A stretch of DNA of 64,000 nt from Siphlonurus alternatus. Its lineage: Eukaryota > Arthropoda > Insecta > Ephemeroptera > Siphlonuridae. Positions 53,299 through 64,000 of this stretch are shown here, piece by piece (the stretch's first letter is position 1; the number at the start of each line of letters is the position of its first letter). A model generated the notes under the pieces. It did no database searches. It saw only the letters and a list, made by a program, of their open reading frames with translations, and was not told the DNA's origin. Made by a program: the position numbers and the translations under genes. The stretch lies in assembly GCA_949825025.1 (NCBI GenBank), contig OX463779.1, positions 21,806,816-21,870,815 on the forward strand. Direction: 5' to 3'.

Positions 53299-55113
53299 TA
53301 AATTGGTCACTCGCCTCACTGGACAGATTAACTAATTTAATTTCAATTATACACTATTGTATTATACATACATATCTGCTTTCAACATAAAATAAAAGCA
53401 ATAAATATATATACCATTACGAAAAAATATAAGAGTATTGAAACAAAACAATATTTTTTTTTTGTAACAAAACATTATTTATTTTTAATTGAATACTAAA
53501 ATATTCAAGAGCTACAGAGTACAAAATTGCTATTTTAATTATTGGAACTTCAAAGGATAAGCCTAATTATCTTGCCGTTTGTAATATACGATGGAGTTAG
53601 AAGCCAAAGAGAGCTGTGTTCCAATATCTGACTGCCACTTAATTATCTCAGCCCGGCGGTGGCTGCTGGGAAATAGCAGCGCCTGTGACGGTGGGCTATA
53701 GTGATTCCCGGACCTCGGTAATAGTGCCAGGAATCCAGCAGCAAAGCTAATAATAAAGGTCTGCTCAGGAATGTTCAACATAAATAACTCTAGCGGCACA
53801 AAATTAATGTAATAATATTAAACTTTGAAAAGCATATTTTGTGAAATTATTTTATCTTATAATATAAATTAATTTTTTAAGGTAATTTTTAATAGTTAAA
53901 TTTGATACTATTTCAATGAGTTTTTTTAAAATTATATATTTAGTTTCTTTTTTATCTCAAAATTTGCGTGATATCTTTTAGGGCTAGATTTATCTCATCT
54001 GTCTCCAAAATGAAAATATGTATCTCTTTCATTGGTGTCAGTAACAGATAGGATAATGCTCTTACCAGAAAATATAAATTTTATATTTTTCTTCAACTCT
54101 CATCGTGTACTGTACATATATAATACACATAATAATTATATAGTATAATTTTATTATATTTTACTGTTAATTTGAAGACTTAGTCCTTTGAGGTTAGGCA
54201 ACTTGATCAGCTTAAAAATGCAGTGGGTTGCAAAATCTCGCCAAGTTGATTGGCTTATTTTTTTTTAAATGAATTTGAAATACGTAACATTGAGACGCTA
54301 TTACTTACTTCATCTCAACTTAAGTGTACATAAATTATCTTAAAGACACCTAAAAATAAGGTATGAACATTTTTGAATAAAACATTGATTTTGATGTATT
54401 ATGTAGGCTGGTGCAAATGAAATCTTGATGGCATGTTAAGGTAACTAGCTGCTCAGATACGTGGAGAGTTTTTTTTTTTTTTTTTTTTTTTAATTATCGA
54501 AGCAAGTAAGTATTGCTGGTAAATTTCCAGTATCGTTTTTCGCTCCCACGCTGGGTTCCGTCTGATCGATGGCTGCGCAATAATTAATGCGACCCAGCAG
54601 CACCTGTTTGCGTCCGTTCCCCCAACCTAACAACTTTTCACGCCATTGCTGACAGACGAGTGGTTGCTTTATAAAAAATGACAATCGTCGCTTATTGTGA
54701 CCTTACTCATGACCCAGGTCATCTATCTGAAAATGTCATTCAATTTTTTTTAATTACTAAAAACTGTCACGTTCATTTTTTTGTGTTTGGTAATATTTTC
54801 TCCCTCTCATTTTTTTCAAATGCAAAATTTACTTATGTTGATATTTGTTATGTTTTATATCTATATGTCATGTGTGCTGTTTTCATGTGTTTGTTTAAAA
54901 CATATCATATATTCAATTCATATTTACAATAAATTTGTATTAAAAATCACGTATAGTAATAAACATGACTTGCATAAAAATATGGTAATATGGTGATGAA
55001 TCGTGTTATTACACAAATTTAAAATAATAGTGCTGTATATGAATATGCAGTGGTATTATTTAGTTTCATATTTTTTTTTTTTTTTTGTGTGTAAATTAGT
55101 AGTTTATTATTAT
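53299..55113. other. A+T-rich stretch with two GC-richer islands
   Basis: GC-richer blocks lie at about 53570-53765 (CAGCCCGGCGGTGGCTGCTG) and 54530-54665 (GTCTGATCGATGGCTGCGC, AATAATTAATG). A dispersed-motif copy lies at 54191-54235, poly-T at about 54470-54492. Small frames over the islands have no known domain. Confidence 0.45.
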
Positions 55114-55121
55114 TTCGTAAT

Positions 55122-55266
55122 CAGGCGAGAATCCAGAGAAAAATTTCGGGAGGTGCCCTCTTCATAAGGCTAATGTTAAAAAAAATTGGAGTGGGGGAAA
55201 TGCCTATATTGCCCATGTTAAATCCGAAATATCGGGGGGGGGGGGGCTGCGGTCGATCCGCGCCTG
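55122..55266. mobile_element. second CAGGCGCGGATCCAG hAT-type MITE
   Basis: In inverted orientation relative to the copy at 28184. Termini CAGGCGAGAATCCAG / CGATCCGCGCCTG, with a G run of about 13 in the interior. Flanks TTCGTAAT and TCCGTAAT match at 7 of 8 positions, an aged 8-bp duplication. Confidence 0.85.
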
Positions 55267-57264
55267 TCCGTAATAAAATAGTTTTTATATATATTTTTAA
55301 AAATTAAGATCAAGGTAATGTGATAAAGCATAATTATATGTAATAAATACAGGTTAAAATATGTAATTTTTGCCTTGTTTTACACGTATGGAAATCATGG
55401 TAAATAAATAAATGTATCTGTTAATTATTAATCAATAAATATAAATGACACAATAATAGAATATTAACAAACTATTCTATTGAATTGCGGTCAGTAAAAA
55501 CTAATGCAGATAACACATACTGTTGAAAATATCATACTAACTAACTAAAAAAGAAATAGCTATTTTACTGTGTTAAATAAAATAAAAACCAAAACATTGA
55601 CACTTTTTAAAGATAAGTGGCCTGTTCTAAAAATTACATTATAATTATCAGTGTATTTATTCAAATCATTACAATGATAAAATTTACACTTCAAGCTCTG
55701 TTTATATGGACATTTTCACGCAGTCTATGTAGGCGTTATTTTTATATTAGGTATTTTGAAATTTCTATGAAATCTTACCTCTCTTGAAATTGTAAATCTG
55801 CATTTCTTGGAGTTTACAACTTGAATTTACAACTCTAGCATGAACTAAAGTTTATGCTGTTCCAATTAAGGTATGCAAGATTAAAATGAAAATTTATGCT
55901 GTATATCATATATGATGAATATAGAATGAATATAATATCTTGACTTCATCAGCTTTTGGAGATGCTAAGAGCTGAACAAGTAGGCTGCTATATTATAATA
56001 TACGTTGCTAGGTGCGGTTTGCATCTCACATTTCCATCTCTGCTACCTACCTCGACACCAGAGCTACATGGCCCTAATGCTATAAGCGGATTTAACTCAG
56101 AACTCCCCAGCAGCATTTAATCGCACTCAAATTTAATGAGCAAAAACATCTCAGCTTGCACAAATATTTGTTTTAATCTTAACGCCTACGTTATTTAAAA
56201 TTGTTTGTTGATTACAGCCAAGACAAATTAAAAAAAAAATATTATTGCATCAAAATTTTTAATTCAAATTAATTTTTAAAAGTTATTTTTTTCTTCCGAT
56301 CCGATTCTTCCGATGGTAAATTTTTTTTAAAAGAAAATAATAATATTTGCTTAGCTTAATTATATTTTTTTACATAAATATGAAGGTATTTAATTAATCA
56401 CTGAAACTTTATTTTTGTATTGTTTATTTATTTATTCCTTTTTTTTTTTAAAGAACCACAACATTAGTTGATATTTTTACATCTCTAAAACAATGATTTT
56501 TTTTAATAAAATAAATAAATAAAACAACCTCTGTAAACATAGTGTTATCAATGTAATGTAAATAATCTTATGTTAACAAAAATAAACAGAAGCTAATTAA
56601 TTCTCCTTTCATTGTTATATAACATAATTTTCAAGTAAGGAAGTTGTATATATACTTATATATGGATAAGTGGGGGCGCTGTCTTCAGTGAGGCAAGGTT
56701 GTGAGGAAGAAGTGGGTGGTAGGTACATCATTAAACAATGGGATGTTCACCATCTTACCTTGGCAATGCGAAATCAAACAATACAGAAGGTTGCGCTCGG
56801 CGGCCATCATACAATAGATTTTTTGCAGCTCTGATGCTATTGGTATAGGGCTACCTTATCCATAGTTTAAAACATATATGCCATATATGCTTTCAACAAC
56901 TTCTTTTGATATTCCATGTTCTATACAGCTTTTATAAATCCCTTACTTAAATATAATTTTTTTTTATTTTAGTACATATGTTATATCTATGTATATTGTC
57001 AAGCTTCTTATGCAAAAATAAAATGAGAGAAAGGGTTCAAGAGATTTTCAGGAGGTTAAAGTAAACTGTAAAGGTCATGAATGACTGTAACTTCAGAACA
57101 TAGATCGACAAGTCTCTTTGCTGAGCACTCGCTAGAACGTTTGTAATGTCAAAATAACATTGTATGACAAGTCAATATACCTCCAGAGTTCAACACTACT
57201 TCCTTTTATTATATATTTTTAGTATGACGAGTTCAGTATGACTCTGCAATTACATTTATAGCTA

Positions 57265-57265
<1 letters not shown>
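55267..57265. other. A+T-rich stretch
   Basis: A dispersed-motif copy (GCTGAACAAGTAGGC) lies at 55971-55985. A GC-richer block at 56668-56830 includes TGGGGGCGCTGTC (56671), which resembles a CTCF-type GGGGGCGCT core, and GCTCGGCGGCCATC. No gene recognised. Confidence 0.4.

Positions 57266-57334
<69 letters not shown>
57266..57334. repeat. (TA)n microsatellite
   Basis: About 34 TA units. Confidence 0.97.
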
Positions 57335-57336
<2 letters not shown>

Positions 57337-58551
57337 ATGGTATATATGTTTGTGTGTCCGGTCAAGTCCTTCAGGGAGAAAGAGAGAGTCCCCGGGGAAG
57401 GTGCGAGGGATTGCGTTGGTTTGGACTGATGTTGTATAGAGGGCGAGCGGACTCAGTGAGGCGAGTCTGATTCGCATTTCTCTTCTGTAACTGATACAGA
57501 GGCAGCACTGTCGGCTTATGTGACTACTATGTGAAAGAAAAAGGATATAGAAAAACTTTCTGGTAGGGCGGAGCTAACAGCTTTCCACGTTCTGCCCACA
57601 CAAATCCACCATCCTTAACCATTTACCAATAATATCCATTAGGCCAACGGATTCTTTTTACGTATATTATAATATAAATTTTTATAAGGCCCTTTTTAAT
57701 TAATTTATAAATTTAATATTAAAGATATTATTATTCTATATAGACTATGGACCTTAGAGGAGATAATTGATTAATTCTACGAAATTGGTAATAAATTTTT
57801 AATTGATTTCTCTTCTGTAGAATTTTCATTTTATTGAATTTTTCTGAAAGAAAACCTAAATTTGAGTTAACATATTTCTTATAATTATAACATCTGAATT
57901 TTTTAATAAAATATTTCAATAGCGTTTAAGATCTGAGTTAACGTTGGATATATAATTTCTTTTTAAAGTTCTGTATTTTTTTTTTTTTATGTGAATAGCG
58001 CTCAATGTTTGTTACAACAAGTTTAGTTGTTAGTTTCCAGGGTTTCCTGGAATGTATTGTTACTTTACTAGAAAAGGGATAGCTTTCCTAGTCCTGAAAA
58101 CCTTGTTGCATTTATTGGCATTTTAGATTACTGATCACTTTATCAGAGTTCGTGAAAATTATAATTATATTGAGAGATGCATTCGTGACCATAAATTCCG
58201 TTTTATTAAATGAAATAATTATTTTCATGTAGTCAATAGTAATGAAATTAAAACGTATTTTAAGTTTGTACATTAATTTTAATCTCGTATTTTACAGTTG
58301 TCTTAGCATATTATATCTTAAAATTAATGACGCAAAAAATTTTAAACAATTTTTACTAAAATTTAAATAATTAAATTAAGTGTTGTTGAAATTAAATAGA
58401 AAAAGAAACAGAGAGGAAGGAGGAAAATCTCCGTCTCTTAACTTTTGAAACTTTTAGCAACTATATCATGAAATGCTTTATTCATGTTATAAAATTTTCT
58501 TATCTTATTTTGTACTTATATAATAATATATTATATATAAAGATGAGTATG
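57335..58551. other. A+T-rich stretch with a GC-richer block
   Basis: GC-richer at 57340-57610 (GAGGGCGAGCGGACTCAGTGAGGCG). No recognised gene or element. Confidence 0.4.
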
Positions 58552-58870
58552 TCATAATATTTTAGAGAAAGAGAGACAAAGAGAGGTCATTACATCAGCA
58601 GTACCATTCAGTTTGCTTCTGGCAAGATAGAGAGAGATGCTCATATATACAGTGTAATAAATATATCGACCTACAACAGCCGTGAGACATAGAGCGAACG
58701 GAATGGAGAGAGATCGAGTAGCAGCCATGAACATAAAGCCTATCACGCTCGGTTGGTGCACAATCACATAGCAGGCAACATGGTCAGCAGCGTCAGAGCG
58801 TGCACATGAACCACCACTATTGAGCATCACAACAATGGAGCCATCACCTCGTCACACTTGCTGCGTAATC
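58552..58870 (-). other. GC-richer block with a weak candidate signal-peptide exon
   Basis: A 92-codon minus-strand frame includes an internal start giving MAATRSLSIPFALCLTAVVG, which has the shape of a signal peptide and ends at GTTGTAGGTCG, a possible splice donor. The start context is poor. Possible exon, promoter-proximal block or chance. Confidence 0.2.
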
Positions 58871-59742
58871 GTAACATAGCAAACTTTGAGCACAAATATA
58901 TAACTAATTCTAAGAATTCTCATGGAAGTAATCAGAAATGTTTCTAACTTTAGCATCGATATTTTAATTTAAAAACTTTGTGAGTTGTCATGTATAATCC
59001 TTTGTCTATGCAGTATTGTTATTTATTTTTTTATAATAGCAATGCAATTAATTTAGATTATAATATTTTAGTTCAAATTTCTTCACTTAAAAAAAAAATG
59101 TGATGACTATCACGTCATTTTTTTTATTATTATCTGATATAAGTAGGTACTGTATGCAAAAACACATCTTGTAATACTGCTTACTTAAAGACAAAAAAAC
59201 TTGGTACTCCCAGCAAGAATCTAGTGTTTTACTGATGTGTATAATTTGCTAATCATCTAGAAAAAAATATCTAAAACATGACATGTTGGGATATGGTAAA
59301 TATTTCAGAAAATTAAAGCCAGTTGTCTATTTTTTCCAGAAAGACTAATATATGTATATGCATATTGGTATCCAAAATTATTTATTATCTTTATATGAAA
59401 TGAGATAAGCTTTTTTTTATCTTATACTCTTTGATGCAAAAAAGAAGAGTGTTTTTAATTATATAATATTTTTACAGGTAATTAATAACGATGTTATTGG
59501 CAGGAGAATATAAAGGTAACTTCACTCACTGTGTGTATCGATAATTGTATAACATACATTCCTTTGAAGTGTTAAGTGCATTTATAATGAAACTTCCTAA
59601 TTAATTAGCCTCTACATGTTTACCAAAACCATTGTTCTGTTGTACTACATAGACTCTGTGGTGTGTACACTACTATTACACAATTTGGGAACTGTTATAT
59701 AAATATTGTATATAAATATATCATTTTAGAATGGTCAATTAT
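58871..59742. other. A+T-rich non-coding stretch
   Basis: Nothing recognised. Confidence 0.5.
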
Positions 59743-60056
59743 GGAGTATCGACCTCAATTTTTTTATTGCAGAAATGGATAGAGGGTGCAAAGTTATGAT
59801 ACCCTGATTTTTTTCAGATTTTTTGGAGTCTGGGAAGTATTTTTAAAAAATGATTGAAAGTTCTTTTTGTGACGTCACGAGACGCCGCTCCTTAAGAAAA
59901 AGATAAGGCTTGCCTCCGCGTGTCATCATAAAAATAAATTTCAATAATTTTTTAAAAATACTTCCCGGGCTCAAAAAAATCTGAAAAAAATCAGGGTAGT
60001 ATAACTTTTTGCCCTCTATCCATATCAGGCAATAAAAAAATTGAGGTCGATACTCC
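59743..60056. mobile_element. palindromic MITE, ATGGATAGAGGG family, core A
   Basis: A 314-bp copy flanked by AT. Termini GGAGTATCGACCTC / GAGGTCGATACTCC are perfect. The core TGTGACGTCACGAGACGCCGC and AAGAAAAAGATAAGGCTTGCC matches the 12676 copy in reverse, with one TGACGTCA remaining (59870). Confidence 0.9.
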
Positions 60057-62095
60057 ATTATATGGCTCTAAACTTCAAAGTTTAGTTTTTTATGATACGA
60101 ATACTGATTAACAGGTTTGTTTCAATACAGTGTTTGAAATAAGCACATTCAATGTTATTTTTCTAAAGAATTTTATATATTGTGGGCTTTTGAACTAGTT
60201 TTAACACTTCATTGAATGTATATCTTTTTTTAAGCCGGTGTATTTTTAAATTGGCTAAATTCTTCGCTTAGACAACCAACTTCGCTTTGATGCTGCACAA
60301 GTTGCCTACACTCCTGGGGATTTAATTTGACATTTTTTATATTCATGAATTTCATGAAAAAGTACACAAACGAAGTTCCTGGAATTAGCTTTATATTTTA
60401 TTGTCACGGTTCCCTAAAGCATCATGTGTCAAAAGGCTCGAAAAAGTTTACATAATCCAAGAAATAAAAGGAAATTGTACTTACAACCATAAATTTTCCC
60501 ATAGTTACAATTTTGTATCATAATGATTTTATTTTAAATAATTCTAAATTAATAATTTTCTATTCATAAATAAAATTATCTTTTGGAAAAGATTTAATAG
60601 AAAAAAGTGCCCTTGTTATCTTTTAATTATAATTTACATGATGCTAATACTTTTTTACCTTTTTTGCTTTAAAGCATTATACGTGTAACAATAGTTACTT
60701 TCTAAATTAAAAGAGACGGCCTCTGATTGGTGATCATGAGACTTTATTTTTTGACTTCAACTCAAGAGTTTACAGAGAGCAAGTTTTGTTGGCAATGTGG
60801 CGAGTTTCATTGAGTGATTGGTTGAGTGTGCCACTGTGAAGTCTCTCCCCCTCAACAGTAGTCGCTCACACAACAAACACGACAAGACGATCCCCCACCC
60901 CTCTTTGTGCTTTGTCACACACGAACTGATGTTACATTTTTGATGCGATTACAGAGTGAACTTTCTTCTTCTCTCTTGTACCCACACCAAGTTCAACAAG
61001 GAATAATAAAAATAAAAAATAACTTACTTCTTCTTTACTTGTTGTCTAACCTTTTATGTTATATAACAGACATATATATATAGTGATATAAAATCTTCTT
61101 TCCCTCTCTATTTTGTACATAAATCTAAATGTTAAAATACAAATGTCAAAATGTTTTAAATTTATATGAGAATAAGGAAATATAAAGATCACAGATTAAA
61201 TATTTACCATCTGTTTATTACCTGGAGCTCTTTAAAGATTCAAGTAATTTAGTTTAATATTTTGGAATTCTTTCATATCATTACGTTCCTAAATACACAA
61301 TCAATTGAAAAATCAGATATTCACTGTATTCCCTGAATGTGCAAATAGTTCATTCAGTTTTTAATTTATGATATTATATTTATTTTATCATGCATGGTAT
61401 CTCTATCTGCACATAAAATTGTTAGCAAAAAATATTTAGTAATATTTTGCACTTTTTTTAATGTTAAATAATTTCTATTTTTAAAAAAATAAAAAAAAAA
61501 TAATTAATTTGAGTGTGTCTTCTTTTAAAATCAACATTTGATTGTTTTGTACAAACTATAGTGAATTGTTAGTAATAAAAAAATAGTAAAAACGTATAAT
61601 AATGTATTGAACAACTCAGAGTTAGACTTGTGTTACTACAGATCGACGTTATAAATAATTTATAGAACCGTAATTGTAAGACAAATCGTAAAGAAAAATA
61701 CACTATTTTTATTTTACATTTTTGTTAACACGAGCTCTGTGTACTACAGCGACAGATATATGAGGGAAATGAAAAGGACAATTTACTGACAATCTCACGT
61801 GAATTTTCCGGGAAATTTCCCCCGGATATCAGCCGGTAAATAATTAAGTTGTTATTTACTGCAATATCTTCGAACTATTAAACGTGAAGCAAATATAAGT
61901 TAAATATAGAAAGTGCCATAATAAACTCTATTTTAGTATTAATTATTTCTTAAAATCATTTTAAAAGAAGTCAACATGTATTGTATAATGTTAAGACTTC
62001 AAAATTAGATTTTATAAATATATATAATTATTATTTTAGTAAAAATAAATAACAATTCAATATTTGAATCATAATCTAACTATGCATAATATAAT
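60057..62095. other. A+T-rich stretch with a GC-richer block
   Basis: The block at 60715-60915 has two inverted CCAAT boxes (ATTGG at 60726-60730 and 60827-60831) and could be a promoter. A minus-strand dispersed-motif copy (TGCTGCACAAGTTGCCTA) lies at 60291-60308. A kappaB palindrome lies at 61810. No gene recognised. Confidence 0.4.
61810..61821. promoter_or_regulatory. kappaB-type palindrome GGGAAATTTCCC
   Basis: A perfect 12-base palindrome matching the Rel/NF-kappaB consensus GGGRNNYYCC, extended outward by TCC and GGA. Motif match only. Confidence 0.3.
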
Positions 62096-62388
62096 GGACA
62101 GCATACATGACATTTTTTTTAATTGTGAGAATAAATGGAGGACAAAAAATCATTATTTTTTTCTGAGCCCGGAAAAGTTTTTTTTTAATTATTGAGAATT
62201 CAGCAACGCCCCCTGGAGGTGTGCAGCCAATATCCTTATTATTAATGACCAAACGTCTCCACGGGGCTATCAATATTTTTTTTTTAAATTAGTTCCCTGA
62301 CTCAGAAACATCTGGAAAAATTAAGAATAGCATAATTTGGTACCTTCTATTGAATTCTGCAATAAAAAAATTATATATTAGGTTGTCC
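62096..62388. mobile_element. palindromic MITE, ATGGATAGAGGG family, core B, diverged
   Basis: Flanked by AT. Termini GGACAGCATACATGA / GGTTGTCC and core AACGCCCCCTGGAGGTGTG match the 29652 copy, but with many substitutions, so this is the oldest recognisable copy. Confidence 0.75.
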
Positions 62389-62995
62389 ATAAAAATGTAA
62401 AATTTCAATTATATTTTCAATTACAATATGATATTTTACCAATATTAATATCAAAATGCACTTTCACCATTTTAATTCACGTTACAATTGTGCTACAAGT
62501 TGCTTTATTTACAGAATGGAAAGAAGATGTTTGTTTTTACGATCCTTAATATTTTGTAGTGTTTGTTGCTGTGAGGATTTATTGAACGATTGAGAGGATA
62601 CTCCGCTGGAAACCCTCAGTCAATATTTTCCCTTGACGGAGACGGAGATAAACAAAAGCATGATTCGCTTATTATTTTTGAATTAGTTCCATTCAGGCTG
62701 AAACTTGGTTACATCGAATGCAAAAACAAAAACTCTGCAGCACCGAAAATTATGATGGCATGAGTATTTATATGAGGAAACAAGACAAAGAGAGAGAAAT
62801 TACACTATCTAGTTTGATAATTAAAATCACTCAATTTTACTCTTAAAAAAAATGACACGTTTTTAAATTACTATGTACTGTACAATAATTACAATATATT
62901 ATGTTTTATAGCATAAAATGTGTCATAATAAATTATGAAAAGTGGTATTATCTAAAACAAAAAAATTGCTGTCAAATTTTGACAGTATATTTGCT
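62389..62995. other. A+T-rich non-coding stretch
   Basis: A slightly GC-richer patch at 62570-62660. Nothing recognised. Confidence 0.5.
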
Positions 62996-63150
62996 GGGTG
63001 CAATTCATGAAGCAGTTAGCCAGGTTTCTAACCACGTGTAGCTTAACCATGTTTAACTATACCTGTTTTACGTGTTAAACCACGTATATTTAAACGTGGT
63101 TAAGTTAAACTTGGCTAGAAACCTGGCTAACTGCTTCGTGAATCGCGCCC
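62996..63150. mobile_element. 155-bp palindromic MITE, GGGYGCRATTCAYGAAGCAG termini
   Basis: The left arm GGGTGCAATTCATGAAGCAG and TTAGCCAGGTTTCTA pairs with TAGAAACCTGGCTAA and CTGCTTCGTGAATCGCGCCC. The inner arms GTGTAGCTTAACC and ACGTGGTTAAGTTAAA also pair. Duplication not clear. Confidence 0.85.
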
Positions 63151-63180
63151 ACTGTTGTTAGGCTTATTAGTTATATATTA

Positions 63181-63558
63181 CCGAGCATGGTGGCTACGTG
63201 AGTCTTATCCGTGTCACATACCCTCCTAGGTCTCTAGCTTCCCTGGTCTGACTCACGGTCAGAAGGTCGTACGTTCGAATCCTACTGGAAGAGATATAGG
63301 TAAAAAGATCGAGAGGTCTGAACCTTCGCTGTCTGGTTAGAAACGAGCCTCATGCATTCGGGAGGTGTTAAAACCGTGCTCTGACACCGACCATCCTAAC
63401 TTGGAGTTTCCATGGTTCTCCCTCGTCTACATGGCTAATGCGGGGATGGATAAATTAAGTCGGCCAGGCTGCAGCGCAAACTATGACACCTGCCGAAGAG
63501 ACTCTCTTGACGGTACAAGAATAAGGAGATGAAAAATAATAATAATAATAATAATAAA
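63181..63558 (+). mobile_element. tRNA-derived SINE
   Basis: The head contains a tRNA-like module: an anticodon-arm-like hairpin TCTGA-CTCACGG-TCAGA (63247-63263; loop position 33 is T and the anticodon would be CAC) and a T-arm-like GTACG-TTCGAAT-CCTAC (63269-63285), the Pol III B box. The body has a segment at about 63403-63475 (TTTCCATGGTTCTCCCTCG, GGCTAATGCGGGGATGG, AGTCGGCCAGGC) that, from memory, resembles the central domain shared by many animal SINEs (Nin-DC type). It ends in an (AAT)n tail (about 63534-63558). The minus-strand frame over it is not a gene. Confidence 0.75.
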
Positions 63559-64000
63559 TGTATGAAACCCAATTTAAGGTATCTCAATAAAATTATAGTA
63601 TATAAGCTGAAATGAAATGGGAGCATAATGTAATTTTAACCTTAATTGTATATTATAATTATGCATTTTTATACTTTATTAATTTCATTTAAATAATTTG
63701 AAATTAAATGGTGTATGAAAATTTTTCTTGTATTTATTTGTATAAATTTATCTATAACAATTTATGTATTTTTTTGTTTTTGAATTTTCAAATTAATGAT
63801 TAATGTAATAAAATTAAAAATAAAATTAAAATCATGCAGTGTTTAAACATTGAGTGTAGTGAAATGTTATGGAATTCCTTTTTGCTCAGTTTTGCTTGTT
63901 AGGAACACATCTCAAAATGAAAACAGATCGATATTTATTAATGTTTAATGAATTTTTTATTAATTACAACCATATTATTATATATGTAACAGAAATCTCA
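63559..64000. other. A+T-rich non-coding end of the window
   Basis: Nothing recognised. Confidence 0.5.

Noticed and set aside
63247..63285. Functional tRNA-Val gene
   Set aside because: The acceptor stem is not complementary, and the module continues into a SINE body with a simple-repeat tail.

Overview
This window is strongly A+T-rich animal DNA (about 70-75% A+T by eye), with no bacterial gene packing, no operons and no intact host gene that I recognise. Non-LTR retrotransposon relics, hAT- and Harbinger-like MITEs, a tRNA-derived SINE, a foldback element and very long dinucleotide arrays together suggest an invertebrate, most likely an arthropod. That identification is inference; no gene fixes the species.

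Layout. From 1 to 12 kb the DNA is A+T-rich and non-coding, with two long (CT)n arrays, a possible signal-peptide exon on the minus strand (6098-6370) and a GC-rich island (10495-10700). From 12.1 to 13.4 kb lies a decayed reverse-transcriptase gene split by two MITEs, and the broken reading frame gives their target-site duplications. From 16 to 29 kb there are several palindromic MITEs with TTAA, TTA/TAA or 8-bp duplications, a G-rich/C-rich foldback and more GC-rich islands. From 29.6 to 31.2 kb a palindromic MITE is followed by a second retrotransposon relic, interrupted by an insert carrying a 130-bp tandem repeat. From 35.5 to 38.4 kb is the most striking object: a 2.9-kb foldback element with 15-bp terminal tandem repeats, about 80-bp repeats in its arms, a cysteine-rich coding relic in its loop and a 10-bp direct repeat at both ends. 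From 40.6 to 50.7 kb are two more inverted-repeat elements and the only long open frame, a 5'-truncated non-LTR reverse transcriptase with a 3' hairpin, an (AAAT)n tail and a hAT-like MITE in its 3' region. From 52 to 64 kb are more MITEs, (TA)n, GC-rich islands and a SINE with a tRNA-like head.

There is no gene pathway to describe. The window reads as an intergenic or intronic tract built by nested transposition. Two cross-window patterns stand out: the palindrome TGACGTCA occurs 18 times, and a short motif family around GGCAACTTGTTCAGC / GGTTGCATATC recurs at about nine places, one of which is the foldback target. Scattered GC-richer islands of 150-300 bp are the best places to look for host exons, promoters or enhancers.
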